Of a stretch of 64,000 bases of DNA, positions 17,396-25,552 are shown one piece after another. Origin of the DNA: WLND01 sp040398845 (GTDB taxonomy: Bacteria > Actinomycetota > Actinomycetes > S36-B12); the NCBI GenBank assembly GCA_040398845.1, contig JBBATH010000001.1:1-64000 (forward strand), read 5' to 3'. Position 1 is the first letter of the stretch. Each line of letters opens with the position of its first letter. Position numbers and translations under genes: made by a program. The notes under the pieces are model-generated. The model saw only the letters and a program-made list of their open reading frames with translations, was not told the origin of the DNA and ran no database searches.

Positions 17396-17848
17396 GTGAA
17401 GGGGATGTCGATCGGTGCAGCCGTCACGCTCATCCTTGCCGTGCTCATTGCCGGATCCCCGCTGCTTCTCGCGACCGATGCTGGGCCCGAGGGCGGTGCG
17501 GAGGCAGGCTGGGTTTACCTGTTCATCACCATTCCAGCGGGCGTGCTCATCGGGCTGGTGGCGCTTGGCCTTTCGGTCACGGTGTCGATTATCGGCATCT
17601 CACGCGCCCGAGGAACGTCCGCTTTGCACCTCGTCATTGCCATCGCCGCCCTCGTACTCATGGTTCTCTCAACTGGCTTCTTAATTGCGCTCGTCCAGTC
17701 GATGAACGAGATCTGGCTCCTCGCTTTCGCCGCGATTGGCCTTGTCGGGTTCGTCCTCGCCATCACCACCGGCTTCATCGCACCAGCGAAGCCGGCATCC
17801 GTGTCAGGGGACGCCAATACGAACGAGGCAGGGCCTTCCCTGGGCTAG
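17396..17848 (+). CDS. Small integral membrane protein, unknown
   Basis: The product is 150 residues from a GTG at 17396, chosen because GGAGG (17386-17390) lies 5 bases upstream; the longer frame from 17219 has no such site. Four hydrophobic segments (about residues 5-28, 38-62, 72-97 and 104-126) predict a four-helix membrane protein. The stop TAG overlaps the 4-bp target duplication of the IS5 element directly downstream, so the insertion left the reading frame intact. No family recognised. Confidence 0.65.
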   Translation: MKGMSIGAAVTLILAVLIAGSPLLLATDAGPEGGAEAGWVYLFITIPAGVLIGLVALGLSVTVSIIGISRARGTSALHLVIAIAALVLMVLSTGFLIALVQSMNEIWLLAFAAIGLVGFVLAITTGFIAPAKPASVSGDANTNEAGPSLG

Positions 17849-18811
17849 GGAAGCGCTGATCATCAGAGTGTTTGCGGCCCAGCTCGCTTCCGGGCATGCT
17901 TGAAGAACCGAGGCGTCGCTGTTTTGTTCTCCGCCCGTCTTGCCGTGGTGGTGCTTTGGTGTGGTTCTGGCGGGTTTCGGGCAGGCTTGCGCTAGCCGTC
18001 ACCCCATCAGGGCGACGGCACGGGCGCGCATCACCCAGTCCGCCGAGGCGAACAGCACGCCCAGGTGGTTGAGATTCTTAGCCATTCCCCGGTAGCGGGT
18101 CTTGGTGAATCCGAAGTCCCGCTTCACGATGAGGAAGGGGCGCTCGACCTTCGCGCGCACCGACGCCTTGCGCGACTCCGCCGCGCGATCTGGGCCGGCC
18201 ATCGCGGCGAGTTTCGACTTGCGGGCCGCGACCCGGAACTCCACCTGCGACAGGTGCGGATCGTCAGCGACATCAGGGCGCCTCTCGGCTCCCTGGTAGC
18301 AGGCGTCGGCGTAGACGACCTCGTCATCGGCCCGCACGAGGTGGGTGATCTGGTCCAGGTCGTGGACGCTGGCAGCGGTCGCGGTCATGGAATGGACGTA
18401 CCCGGCTCCGGCATCGACGCCGATGTGGGCCTTCATCCCGAAGCACCACTGGTTGCCCTTCAACGCCCGGTGCATCGCATACGAGTCGTAGATCGCGTTC
18501 TCGACGCCCTCGTCCGACAGCGAGAACCACGCCTGCAGCAGGTACATCCGCAGCATCGTCTCCAGCGCCTTCGGCTTCCTGCCCCGACTGCTGGAGTAGG
18601 TGAACGGCTCGATCAGCCCGACCCGCCGCGACCACGGGATCGTGGAATCCATCGTGTCCAGGAACTGCTCACGGCGAGACACCCGCCGGCGATTCGCGTA
18701 CTCGACATCGGTGAAGCTGATCTGGTCGCTGGGCATAACGAAATCTCCCAGAGGCGACCCACACAGACCAGGCAAAACGCCACTCAAGCGAACGAGAAAA
18801 TCAGCGCTTCC
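17849..18811 (-). mobile_element. IS5-family element, internally deleted (963 bp)
   Basis: The ends GGAAGCGCTGAT (17849-17860) and its reverse complement (18800-18811) are flanked by a CTAG duplication on both sides (17845-17848, 18812-18815), a YTAR target as expected for IS5. The transposase inside lacks its middle. A solo relic of a related end lies at 37237-37360. Confidence 0.85.
17999..18736 (-). pseudogene. IS5-family transposase with internal deletion
   Basis: It starts MPSDQISFTDVEYANRRR. The N-terminal part (SRRVGLIEPF, RKPKALETMLRMYLLQAWF) runs to SYAMHRALKG and joins directly to NQWCFGMKAHIGVD. The roughly 80-100 residues normally between, including the first catalytic Asp (IVDAT-type motif), are missing. 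The C-terminal part with the second Asp region and the final Glu region (KASVRAKVERPF) is present. The frame is open, but the DDE triad is incomplete, so it should be inactive. Confidence 0.85.
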
Positions 18812-18815
18812 CTAG

Positions 18816-19217
18816 GGCTTGCGGGCCGGTTTGCCTGACGGCTTCGGTAGCGTGACGGGTGCTGACACGCGCATCGAGGGGGTCACTTGCCCGCTGCTTG
18901 ACGCGCTGTGAGCGCGATGACAGTCTCCTTGGGATTCTCTGCTTCCGGCTCAAGGATTGCATCTGTTTCAAGAAGCATCATTGCCGCTGTCGAAGAACGC
19001 ATCAAATACGCAATTTGGATTAGACGAGCATTAGATGAGTCAGCATTGGCCATTCATCTGTGTGAGCAATCCCGCGAACCCCATTCTGGGTAGGTAATTC
19101 GTACTGAAATGTGTCAGAGACCAGACGCTACGGACCATCATGAATTATTATGCGTTACTAACATTCCGTAAAAGTCGCGATATCGCAGCCATTCGCCAGG
19201 CCAGCGGAGGAGTTCAC
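18816..19217. other. Gene-free stretch between IS5 and repressor gene
   Basis: There is no supported gene here. A 61-codon frame at 18908-19093 has no ribosome binding site and no recognisable content. The stretch 19020-19200 is more A/T-rich than its surroundings and probably holds the repressor promoter. Confidence 0.4.
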
Positions 19218-19625
19218 GTGCGGGATCGGAACATCACTCTCAGCCCCGGCGGCGCGCGCAAGATGGCTGACGCCATCACCCGCCGCAGGATCGAACTCGG
19301 CATGAGCAGTGCCAGGTCGTTCGGAACCGAGACCGGCCTGGACTACCGGACGATCACGTCGATCGAGGCGTGCCGCCGGGACAACGTGTCCCGCAACACC
19401 CTCGGCGTCATCGAGCACACGCTGAAATGGCCAGCCGGGTACCTGCACGCGCTGCTGGATTCGGCCGACGCTCCCGTTGACGAGGTGGACACGGTGGAAC
19501 TGGTTGTTCCCTCAAACGCTGATGCGGCCACGGTGGAGAAGGCCAGGGCGGTGGCGCAGTCGGCCTTCGACGCGATCATTCGCATTGGTCTAGTTTCATC
19601 TAACAGGCCTATTGGTACGCCCTAA
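19218..19625 (+). CDS. Phage/island-type helix-turn-helix regulator
   Basis: The product is 135 residues from a GTG at 19218, which has GGAGGAG (19206-19212) upstream. The N-terminal half is a Cro/CI-like helix-turn-helix (MADAITRRRIELGMSSARS, then TGLDYRTITSIEACRRDNVS). The C-terminal half is acidic and Ala-rich with no peptidase motif. It lies just inside attachment-site copy 2, the usual place for an island regulator next to an attachment end. Confidence 0.75.
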   Translation: MRDRNITLSPGGARKMADAITRRRIELGMSSARSFGTETGLDYRTITSIEACRRDNVSRNTLGVIEHTLKWPAGYLHALLDSADAPVDEVDTVELVVPSNADAATVEKARAVAQSAFDAIIRIGLVSSNRPIGTP

Positions 19626-19710
19626 AACACAGTGTGTCACGGTGACTTATGTTAGGGGAGTTCTGGATTCATGGTGCAACACTGTGAGACATTCTGACAC
19701 ATAGGAGTAT

Positions 19711-19764
19711 GACTCATAATCTGGTCGTCGTCGGTTCGAGCCCGACCCGCCCCACCATAGATAT
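19711..19764 (+). repeat. Partial tRNA 3'-half, attachment-site copy 2
   Basis: It carries GACTCATAATCTGGTCGTCG and the T-arm half, then CCACCATAGATATCACAGG. It closely matches copy 1. Upstream are TGACACA/TGTGTCA-type repeats resembling those before copy 1. Confidence 0.85.
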
Positions 19765-19774
19765 CACAGGGTTC

Positions 19775-19862
19775 TCCCCGTTTACCCCCGAGCGTGACGT
19801 CGTCTCGGGGGACGCCGCGTCGCGACGGGGTCGCGAACGGCCACGACGGCAACGGGTGGGGG
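19775..19862 (+). repeat. Chromosomal-flank repeat R, copy 2
   Basis: It shares CCCCCGAGCGTGACGTCGTC and CGCGAACGGCCACGACGGCAA with the copies at 11034 and 25553. It is truncated at about 19862, where unrelated island sequence begins. Confidence 0.75.
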
Positions 19863-19908
19863 ATATGCGCGTCAAGTGTCGGCCCCAGCCGCCCGCCGTG
19901 CCCAGGCG

Positions 19909-20562
19909 CTACACCGGGAGAAGGCCGTAGTCGCTGGCGATCCTTGCTACCGCGGGGGTCATCCGCTGATCGCCGAGACTGACGTTGATAGTTGGGTGCG
20001 CGGGAAGGGCAGTGGCTGCCCGCTCGAACCGGACAATCGACGTTCCCGCAGGGGGGGTAGAGGAGGACCAGGCCATGCCGTCGACGGCCGGGTAGGCGTT
20101 CCAGACGGCGCGGGCCCAGTCACGGGCCACGCCCCGGGGGCCTGACATGAGCGCGGTGTTGCCGCGCGCGCGAGCGAGCCAAGTGGTCGTGCTCAGGTCA
20201 AGGAGATGAAGGTCCCGGGTCGGGGTCCAGGAGACGAGCCGGCGTGTGTGCTGCGACGCGGTGATGGTGCCTGTTTCGCCGAACGTCTCCAGGACGGCGA
20301 CGTCCAGAGGGTCGGCGGCAGTCCCTGGCAGGCCGGCCGCGGCGTACATCACGGCCCGAACAGGGTGGTGCCGTCTCGGACTTGGGTGGTGGTCGAACCG
20401 CATGGAGGTGACAGGCCCGAAATGGCGGAACTCGTTCCAGGACGCAGCGTGGGTCCCCGCGGACCGGAAGATTCGCAAGACGTCGAACCGGCCGGGAGTG
20501 AACAGGTCGCCGGGATGAAGGCTGGGCAGCCGCCTGGGCGGCGGTGGACATCTGGTGGTCAT
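19909..20562 (-). CDS. RES-domain toxin
   Basis: The product is 217 residues from the ATG at 20562, 11 bases after the antitoxin stop. It has the RES layout. An Arg-rich opening LRIFRSAGTHAASWNEFRHFG is followed by MRFDHHP, AVMYAA and LDVAVLETFGETG, which hold the conserved Arg, Glu and, farther on, Ser of this ADP-ribosyltransferase-like fold. Known RES toxins destroy NAD+. The partner gene upstream fits. The motif order is clear, but I cannot verify each catalytic residue by alignment. Confidence 0.8.
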   Translation of the reverse strand: MTTRCPPPPRRLPSLHPGDLFTPGRFDVLRIFRSAGTHAASWNEFRHFGPVTSMRFDHHPSPRRHHPVRAVMYAAAGLPGTAADPLDVAVLETFGETGTITASQHTRRLVSWTPTRDLHLLDLSTTTWLARARGNTALMSGPRGVARDWARAVWNAYPAVDGMAWSSSTPPAGTSIVRFERAATALPAHPTINVSLGDQRMTPAVARIASDYGLLPV

Positions 20563-20573
20563 GGCAGCGCGGG

Positions 20574-21116
20574 CTAGTAGGTGAGTCCGGCGACCAGGCC
20601 GGCGACTTCTTCGACGCTCCCGCCGGACGACAGCCACGCGACGGGAGTGACGGCCTCATCATCGATCAGGAGGTCGACGTTGGGCCGGGACATGAACTGG
20701 GCAAGCGCCAACGGGTGCAGCTCGCGCGCGGCTTCAGCAAAGGAGGCGATCCCGGGAACGTAGCCATTGGTGGTGAACTGCCATGCAGGAAGCCTCCGCT
20801 CGTCTTGTGCACGCACGGCGAACAGGCTGTTGGCGCCTTTCATCTGCCTGACCCGGGAGGCGCTCACTCCCAGGTGCTTCGCGGCCGCGGCCACGGTCAG
20901 AGCCGTGCGGCCGTCCAGATCCTGGCGTACCAGCCCTCGGTACAGCGCCACCGTGCCCCGCGGATCGGTCGCGCTGCCCCGGACGTTGATGCCGGCCTGA
21001 GCGAAGCCGTCCAGTTCAGCCTGCGTGAATGCCGAAGCGCTCGCTCCTACGGAGGCCTCGACGGCATCGAGGAACCTGTCTGGGTCCCCGTCAGGGTCGC
21101 GCTCGAGCCGGGCCAC
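20574..21116 (-). CDS. RES-associated antitoxin with helix-turn-helix
   Basis: The product is 180 residues from a GTG at 21116. A central helix-turn-helix (TVAAAAKHLGVSASRVRQMKG) is followed by a C-terminal region (ARELHPLALAQFMSRPNVDL, then GGSVEEVAGLVAGL) of the MbcA/ParS-like type that plugs RES active sites. It is transcribed before the toxin. The N-terminal 70 residues are predicted helical. Confidence 0.75.
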   Translation of the reverse strand: MARLERDPDGDPDRFLDAVEASVGASASAFTQAELDGFAQAGINVRGSATDPRGTVALYRGLVRQDLDGRTALTVAAAAKHLGVSASRVRQMKGANSLFAVRAQDERRLPAWQFTTNGYVPGIASFAEAARELHPLALAQFMSRPNVDLLIDDEAVTPVAWLSSGGSVEEVAGLVAGLTY

Positions 21117-21121
21117 GATAA

Positions 21122-21511
21122 ATCCACTCGTTCGCGGACGAGAGGCAGTCGAAGGCGGCTTACAACCTTCTCGTGTCGAAGATCAAGGGCTGCGAGGGCC
21201 AGCACACACCTACCGACTCTGAGAATGACGAAGCAGGTGCAGCCATCACAACGAAGCTGACCAATGGTGCGAAGAAGGCCAAGGATGGCGATCCGTTTTT
21301 GTGGGTGAACTCCGAGACGATCCTCGGTGACCTCACCACGAACTTCGCCGACCACGACTACACGACCGTTCGCCTGTTCGGGAACTGCATTCAGCTCTTG
21401 CACCTGGAGGCGGAGGGCAACAACGTGGCGCCGCTGACCAAGGAGCAGATTGCGGCTGCCGACCAGCTCACTGATTCACTCGGCGATGCCTGGCGGGCGA
21501 CATTCATGTAG
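21122..21511 (+). pseudogene. 5'-truncated coding remnant, unknown
   Basis: The frame opens right after a TAA (21119-21121) and reads SFADERQSKAAYNLLVSKIK, continuing with good codon bias to the stop at 21511. The only possible start is an internal GTG at 21173 with no ribosome binding site. The segment looks like the C-terminal ~130 residues of a larger protein (NSETILGDLTTNFADHDYTT). Family not recognised. It is probably cut by the junction with the RES module. Confidence 0.5.
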
Positions 21512-21755
21512 ACCAACACGTGAGTCGACGGGCCGGGAACCAAGATCCAGACCCCCTCGCCTGTAAAGGGATTGACTCCACTTTCACACTGCATGGGTCC
21601 TTGGCTAAAGCTGAGTCCACCGGCGTGACCACCGAAACGGCGGCAGTCCGTTCGAGCACGTGATTGACCGCCGCGAGTCCGGTGAGTCAGCAGGGGACTG
21701 GTGTCGCGACGTTGCGTCGCGGGCCTCACGACGTGGAAGGAGCGCCATAGTGATG

Positions 21756-21771
21756 GTACGGTTTCTCGTAC
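21756..21771. promoter_or_regulatory. Likely YefM operator
   Basis: GTACG and its complement CGTAC are separated by 6 bases, just upstream of the ribosome binding site (AAGGAGG, 21776-21782) of yefM. YefM-YoeB complexes bind short palindromes with a GTAC core, so self-control is likely. Confidence 0.5.
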
Positions 21772-21786
21772 TAACAAGGAGGGGTC

Positions 21787-22035
21787 ATGGCTGTCACGGC
21801 AAGTGAGGCACGGGCTCGGCTGTTCCCGCTCATCGAGCAGGTGAACGCCGATCAGGAGCCGGTGGAGATCGTTTCGAAGAAAGGCACGGCCTTCTTGGTG
21901 TCGGAGGCGCAGTACCGCTCAATGGCTGAGACCGCGTACCTGATGCGGTCGCCCGTGAATGCCGAGCGGCTGCTCAGGGGCATTGCCCAGGCGTCCGAGG
22001 GCAAGGTGTCAGAGCGGGCGCTCATCGTCGAATGA
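21787..22035 (+). CDS. yefM: YefM/Phd-family antitoxin
   Basis: The product has 82 residues. The N-terminus MAVTASEARARLFPLIEQVN and the VEIVSKKGTAFLVSEAQYRSMAET segment match the Phd/YefM DNA-binding fold. The acidic, helical C-terminus binds the toxin. It overlaps yoeB by 4 bases (ATGA at 22032), so they are co-translated. It neutralises the YoeB RNase and represses the operon. Confidence 0.92.
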   Translation: MAVTASEARARLFPLIEQVNADQEPVEIVSKKGTAFLVSEAQYRSMAETAYLMRSPVNAERLLRGIAQASEGKVSERALIVE

Positions 22036-22283
22036 GGGTCACGTTCAGCGACGATGCGTGGGCCGACTACTGCTCGTGGAGCGATGATCGCAAGATGCTC
22101 GCTCGTATCAACAGGCTGATCGGCGAGGCGCTCCGCGAGCCCGGAGTCGGCATCGGTAAGCCGGAGCCGCTCGGTCAGAACCTGTCCGGTTACTGGTCGC
22201 GGCGGATCACAGACGAGCATCGGCTGGTCTACACGGTCGACGGGGACAGCCTGATCATCATCCAGGCGCGCTACCACTATTGA
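22032..22283 (+). CDS. yoeB: YoeB-family ribosome-dependent mRNA endonuclease toxin
   Basis: The product has 83 residues, typical for YoeB. It contains FSDDAWADYCSWSDDRKMLARINRLI, GIGKPEPL, LSGYWSRRITDEHRLVY and the C-terminal ARYHY. The final His-Tyr and the Arg/Glu in the core correspond to the catalytic residues of YoeB. It cleaves mRNA at the ribosomal A site when free of YefM. Confidence 0.93.
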   Translation: MRVTFSDDAWADYCSWSDDRKMLARINRLIGEALREPGVGIGKPEPLGQNLSGYWSRRITDEHRLVYTVDGDSLIIIQARYHY

Positions 22284-22792
22284 GGTGTCCTTCGAGCGGT
22301 CGGCAGGTTGATCGACTTTCCCCCGTTTCCCCCAATGACAGGGGTACGATCCACGATCCAAGTTGAGCCAGATGGGGAGAAAACATCTGGCAAACAAGGG
22401 GATTTCTGGCGTAAATGGGAACCCGGGAACGAATGATGGCCTCACTCATTAGCTGGTAGACGTCGGTTCGAGCCCGACCCGCCTCACCGAGGAAAGCCGT
22501 TGCAATGCAACGGGTTGTTGCTTGATTTGACTCGGTGTTCAAGCCCCTTGATAACCGCTCGATACCTCTCACTACTGCACGCCGGAACCCGGACGGATGC
22601 GCGCGAAAATGAGCGATGGGACTGGTCGAAGGATGCGTGGAGGAAGTCAGATTGGGGCGGCGATGGAGGTGAACAGTGACGCATGGTCGTACGCAGTTTG
22701 GACAAGCCCGCGACTCGACCGAAGCTTCTCCAGCTGGTGTTGGTCGATTCGGGGTGACCCGATCTCGCACCCCCCGGGTGGGAGATCAGCCC
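22284..22792. other. Stretch holding attachment-site relic copy 4
   Basis: There is no gene. The stretch contains a G/C-poor segment around 22370-22420 and the tRNA 3' fragment at 22441-22488. Confidence 0.45.
22441..22488 (+). repeat. Partial tRNA 3'-half, attachment-site copy 4 (diverged)
   Basis: CTCACTCATTAGCTGGTAGA is followed by an exact GTCGGTTCGAGCCCGACCCGCC. The T arm is exact, while the anticodon part is diverged. The flank differs from copies 1-3, suggesting a different element's end. Confidence 0.7.
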
Positions 22793-23071
22793 ATGAGAAT
22801 TGTGAGGGCGGAGTTGCGTTCGGCGATCGCCGGGCGTCCTGGATTGTTCGTCGTGGCGAGGCCGATCAGATTGCGTGTTGAAGGTCGCCGGAGTTCGCGG
22901 TTCCGTTTGGACTTCGGTTCGGCGCAACCGTTGGCAACCGCCGACGTGTCGTCGCTGGCGGCAGGTTCGAGGTTTCGGTCCGTCGGGGAGGTTATCGGTG
23001 TCATCGAGGATGTCCCCGGGATATCGATCGTGAGCGTCGTGAATGGTTGCGTGAACCGCCGGTCCAAGTGA
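22793..23071 (+). CDS. Small hypothetical protein
   Basis: The product would have 92 residues from the ATG at 22793 with a weak GGGAG upstream. Codon third positions are G/C-rich, and the translation has ordinary composition (MRIVRAELRSAIAGRPGLFV, then EVIGVIEDVPGISIVSVVNG). No family recognised. It may be a remnant. It stands convergent to the gene at 23083-23457. Confidence 0.35.
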   Translation: MRIVRAELRSAIAGRPGLFVVARPIRLRVEGRRSSRFRLDFGSAQPLATADVSSLAAGSRFRSVGEVIGVIEDVPGISIVSVVNGCVNRRSK

Positions 23072-23082
23072 TGTGTGCGCGC

Positions 23083-23457
23083 TCATGTCCAGTGGGAGGG
23101 ATCGGCAAGTCTGTTGAGGAGCGGTTCGAGGTGATCTCGCAGGTGAAGTGCGGCTTGTAGGCAGATCTCATTGGCGCCGTTCTTCGGGACCCGGATGTAT
23201 GAGGTGGCGCGCTCGATGTCGAGGTCGCCGCGTGAGCCCTTGGGCCAGCCATTGGCGGCGACGGCGTTGATCGCGGTGGCTCCGTACGTGTTGATCCCGG
23301 ACTGCTCGGTGCGGGCGAAGGCGACGTCGTGCGCCGGCTGATTCGCGAGCGGCGCATACCGTTCCTGAAGGTCGGGAGGCTGGTCGGGCTCCGCCGAACG
23401 GACATCGAGGCGCCCCTCGCGCAATGGGCGGTCCCGGCGGTCCGTTGGTGACTCCAC
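23083..23457 (-). CDS. Hypothetical protein, possibly truncated
   Basis: The product would have 124 residues from a GTG at 23457. The C-terminal part (INTYGATAINAVAANGWPKG, then DIERATSYIRVPKNGANEIC) has good codon bias and no low-complexity features. The N-terminal 50 residues are charged and Pro-rich. It diverges from hipBA and would share its control region. No family recognised. It may be the 3' end of a larger gene. Confidence 0.45.
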   Translation of the reverse strand: MESPTDRRDRPLREGRLDVRSAEPDQPPDLQERYAPLANQPAHDVAFARTEQSGINTYGATAINAVAANGWPKGSRGDLDIERATSYIRVPKNGANEICLQAALHLRDHLEPLLNRLADPSHWT

Positions 23458-23477
23458 CGCCGCTTTCGCTGATCTGT

Positions 23478-23549
23478 TATCGAGATATTCCGATGGGTCG
23501 TTGTCATCGGAATATCCCTATGAACCTTTACTATCGGAAGATTCCTATA
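23478..23549 (+). promoter_or_regulatory. Three related HipB-type operator sites
   Basis: Site 1 (23478-23495) ends TATTCCGATG and site 2 (23505-23523) begins CATCGGAATA. These 10-base parts are perfect complements across 9 bases. Site 3 (23532-23549), TATCGGAAGATTCCTATA, is itself a palindrome of the form TATnGGAAnnTTCCnATA. All lie within 90 bases upstream of hipB. HipB-type repressors bind arrays of such dyads, so cooperative self-repression is likely. Confidence 0.65.
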
Positions 23550-23562
23550 GTACCGTGTACCA

Positions 23563-23802
23563 ATGGCACTCACCGGCACCGTCTCCAGCCCGCAGGCCCT
23601 AGGTCGACTGCTGCAGCAGGCACGCCTGTCCCGGGGGCTCTCCCAGCAGCAGGTGGCCGCCCAGCTCGGGATCAGTCAGGGCTACGTCTCAGAGCTCGAG
23701 AGCGGCAAGACGTCCCTTGCCCTCACTCGCGTCTTCGACATCATGCGCCTGACCGGGATGACCCTTCAGGCGGAGATTCCCGAGGGCTCGACTGATGCCT
23801 AG
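23563..23802 (+). CDS. hipB: HipB-like antitoxin, XRE-family repressor
   Basis: The product has 79 residues. It is a classical helix-turn-helix: LGRLLQQARLSRGLSQQQVA, then AQLGISQGYVSELESGKTSL. It overlaps hipA by 8 bases. There is no ribosome binding site in front of the ATG and the operator array lies close, so a short or absent leader is likely. It binds HipA and represses the operon. Confidence 0.9.
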   Translation: MALTGTVSSPQALGRLLQQARLSRGLSQQQVAAQLGISQGYVSELESGKTSLALTRVFDIMRLTGMTLQAEIPEGSTDA

Positions 23803-25024
23803 CCTTGAGGTTCATCTCTACGAGACCCACGTCGGTGATCTCGTCGGAAACTCCTGGCGTGACTTCGACTTCGTCGCGATGGGTGCCGCGATCGACCGGT
23901 TCGGGGTGGGCAGCACGGTCCTGTCAGAGTCGGTTCCGCTCGTGCCGCGGCAACCTCGCGGAAAAGCCGCCCGGAGGCGCGTGTTCTTCGACGAGTTGCT
24001 TCCGGAGGGCGCTGCCCGACAGCGACTGGCGGATCGAGCTCGGGTTACGCCCATGGACACCCTGGGTCTGCTGGCCGCGTACGGGCGAGACGTCGCCGGC
24101 GCCGTGCAGGTGATCGACCCGACAGCTGCGGATGCTGCCGAGCCTCCCCGCGCCCGTGCGCTATCGACGGCCGACATCGTCGACCTGCTGGACGACGTGG
24201 CTGCCTTCCCACTCGGAAACGCGCCGATGTCGGGCAAGGCGTCTCTGGCTGGCGTCCAGGAAAAGGTCCTGCTGGCACGGGTGGGTGATCGCTGGGCGCA
24301 GTGCCTCTATGGCTATCCCTCGACCCACATCCTCAAGCCGGTGGCACGGTCTCACTCCGACATGATCTATAACGAGGAGTACGCCTCGCGTTTGGCTCGG
24401 GCGCTGGGCTTAGCCCCTTACGCCACATGGATCGAGACCTTCGCGTGCACTGACGCCCTGGTGATTGAGCGGTACGACCGGGACGACGAGATCCTCGGTC
24501 GTCGCCTCCACCAGGAGGACTTCAACCAGGCGCTTGGGGCTTCCGGTGCCGAGAAGTACCAGGAGCACTCAGGCAAGGTGAGTCTCGGGCGAGTGGCTTC
24601 GGTCGTCGCGAGTTTGGAGGGGCTCGGTGGGCTGGAGCGACTTTTGACGCTCGTCACCCTCGCCGTCGCTGTGGGCAACCTCGACATGCACGCCAAGAAC
24701 ATCTCGCTGCTGCATCCGCCGGAAGGACCTGCGCGGTTGGCACCTGCCTACGACGTGGTGCCGTTGACCCACTACCCAGGAATCGACGGTCGCATGGCCA
24801 TGGCAATCAACGACGTCTACGAGCACTCACGTATCCGCCGGAACGACCTCATCGCCGAAGCCGGCCGCTGGGGCCTGGGGGCAGGCCGGGCCGAGGAGGT
24901 CATCGATCAGGCAGTGAAGGTCGTCCGGTCGACGGTGGAGCACGAGTCACCCCACGCACGCGCGGTGCCCGGTCTGCCGGCGCTCATCGATTCGCTCGCG
25001 GTCCGGATCGGGTTGCGCGAGTAA
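23795..25024 (+). CDS. hipA: HipA-like serine/threonine kinase toxin
   Basis: The 409-residue product is close to the family length. It has the N-terminal couple_hipA region (FFDELLPEGAARQRLADRA), the G-rich autophosphorylation-loop region (MSGKASLAGVQEKVLLAR), HILKPVAR with the ATP-binding Lys, NEEYASRLARALGL, the catalytic region GNLDMHAKNISLL with Asp, His and Asn, and PAYDVVPL with the metal-binding Asp. HipA toxins phosphorylate glutamyl-tRNA synthetase or related targets and induce dormancy. The partner is the upstream hipB. Confidence 0.93.
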   Translation: MPSLEVHLYETHVGDLVGNSWRDFDFVAMGAAIDRFGVGSTVLSESVPLVPRQPRGKAARRRVFFDELLPEGAARQRLADRARVTPMDTLGLLAAYGRDVAGAVQVIDPTAADAAEPPRARALSTADIVDLLDDVAAFPLGNAPMSGKASLAGVQEKVLLARVGDRWAQCLYGYPSTHILKPVARSHSDMIYNEEYASRLARALGLAPYATWIETFACTDALVIERYDRDDEILGRRLHQEDFNQALGASGAEKYQEHSGKVSLGRVASVVASLEGLGGLERLLTLVTLAVAVGNLDMHAKNISLLHPPEGPARLAPAYDVVPLTHYPGIDGRMAMAINDVYEHSRIRRNDLIAEAGRWGLGAGRAEEVIDQAVKVVRSTVEHESPHARAVPGLPALIDSLAVRIGLRE

Positions 25025-25269
25025 CCTGCGCCGTCGCGTGAGGAGCGGTGCTGGGTAGCCGTCACAACCTTAAATACCCCTCACGCCAGTCGCGGACGGT
25101 AGTCAGTGGGCGACGAGTGCGGCCATCTAGGGGCTGAAGACGTCCTGACTCACGACAGCAGGGGATTCCCTGTTGGTCCCTTGCTCGAACAGGGTGTCAC
25201 CGTCACGCGAGCGACTGTCGAGGTCCCGTCCTGTCGGGTTGCGGTACTGATCTTGTGTTTGGTTGCCAG
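25025..25269. other. Gene-free stretch after hipA
   Basis: There is no complete gene. Short minus-strand frames here may be further decayed parts of the integrase remnant at 25270-25445. Confidence 0.4.
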
Positions 25270-25445
25270 CCTCGCGGTCAGGTCGGTAACGAGTTGCGAG
25301 TACCAGACTCGGAGCGATGTGGTTCTTCCAGTCCTCGATCCGCCTTAATCTCGTACGTCACGGGGGAGGCTATGTAGTTTCCGCCTGGGCCTAGGTACTT
25401 CGCTTGAAAGCGGCCAGATGGCAGTTTGCACATGGCGCCGAAAGC
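25270..25445 (-). pseudogene. Integrase N-terminal remnant next to attachment copy 3
   Basis: The minus strand reads FGAMCKLPSGRFQAKYLGPG, then GNYIASPVTYEIKADR, matching the arm-binding N-terminus of actinophage-type tyrosine integrases (KLPSGR-x-QARY-x-GPDG). The next frame continues DWKNHIAPSL, again integrase-like, so there is a frameshift. The rest is lost. It points away from the attachment-site copy at 25485, as expected for an integrase at an attachment end. Confidence 0.65.
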
Positions 25446-25484
25446 CCTACGTGTTCGTGTCTTGCGAGCCACTCGAATTGCCCC

Positions 25485-25514
25485 CTCGAGCCCGACCCGA
25501 CCCACCATAGATAC
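25485..25514 (+). repeat. Partial tRNA 3' end, attachment-site copy 3
   Basis: It carries TCGAGCCCGACCCGACCCACC followed by the shared flank ATAGATACCAACGG. Only the last part of the T arm and acceptor stem remain. It is the rightmost scar and is followed by repeat R copy 3. Confidence 0.75.
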
Positions 25515-25552
25515 CAACGGTGTCTCCCGTTTACGTCAATCTTCCGAGGCTC

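Noticed and set aside
19652..19852. Small minus-strand frame with GRARTDD near the tRNA scar
   Set aside because: This peptide comes from translating the complement of the tRNA T arm, a well-known spurious annotation.
20206..21260. Forward open frames opposite the RES module
   Set aside because: They are shadows of the minus-strand toxin and antitoxin genes, which have clear family motifs.
9487..25514. tRNA fragments as real tRNA genes
   Set aside because: They have only the anticodon/T-arm half or less and no 5' acceptor or D arm. They cannot fold into a cloverleaf.
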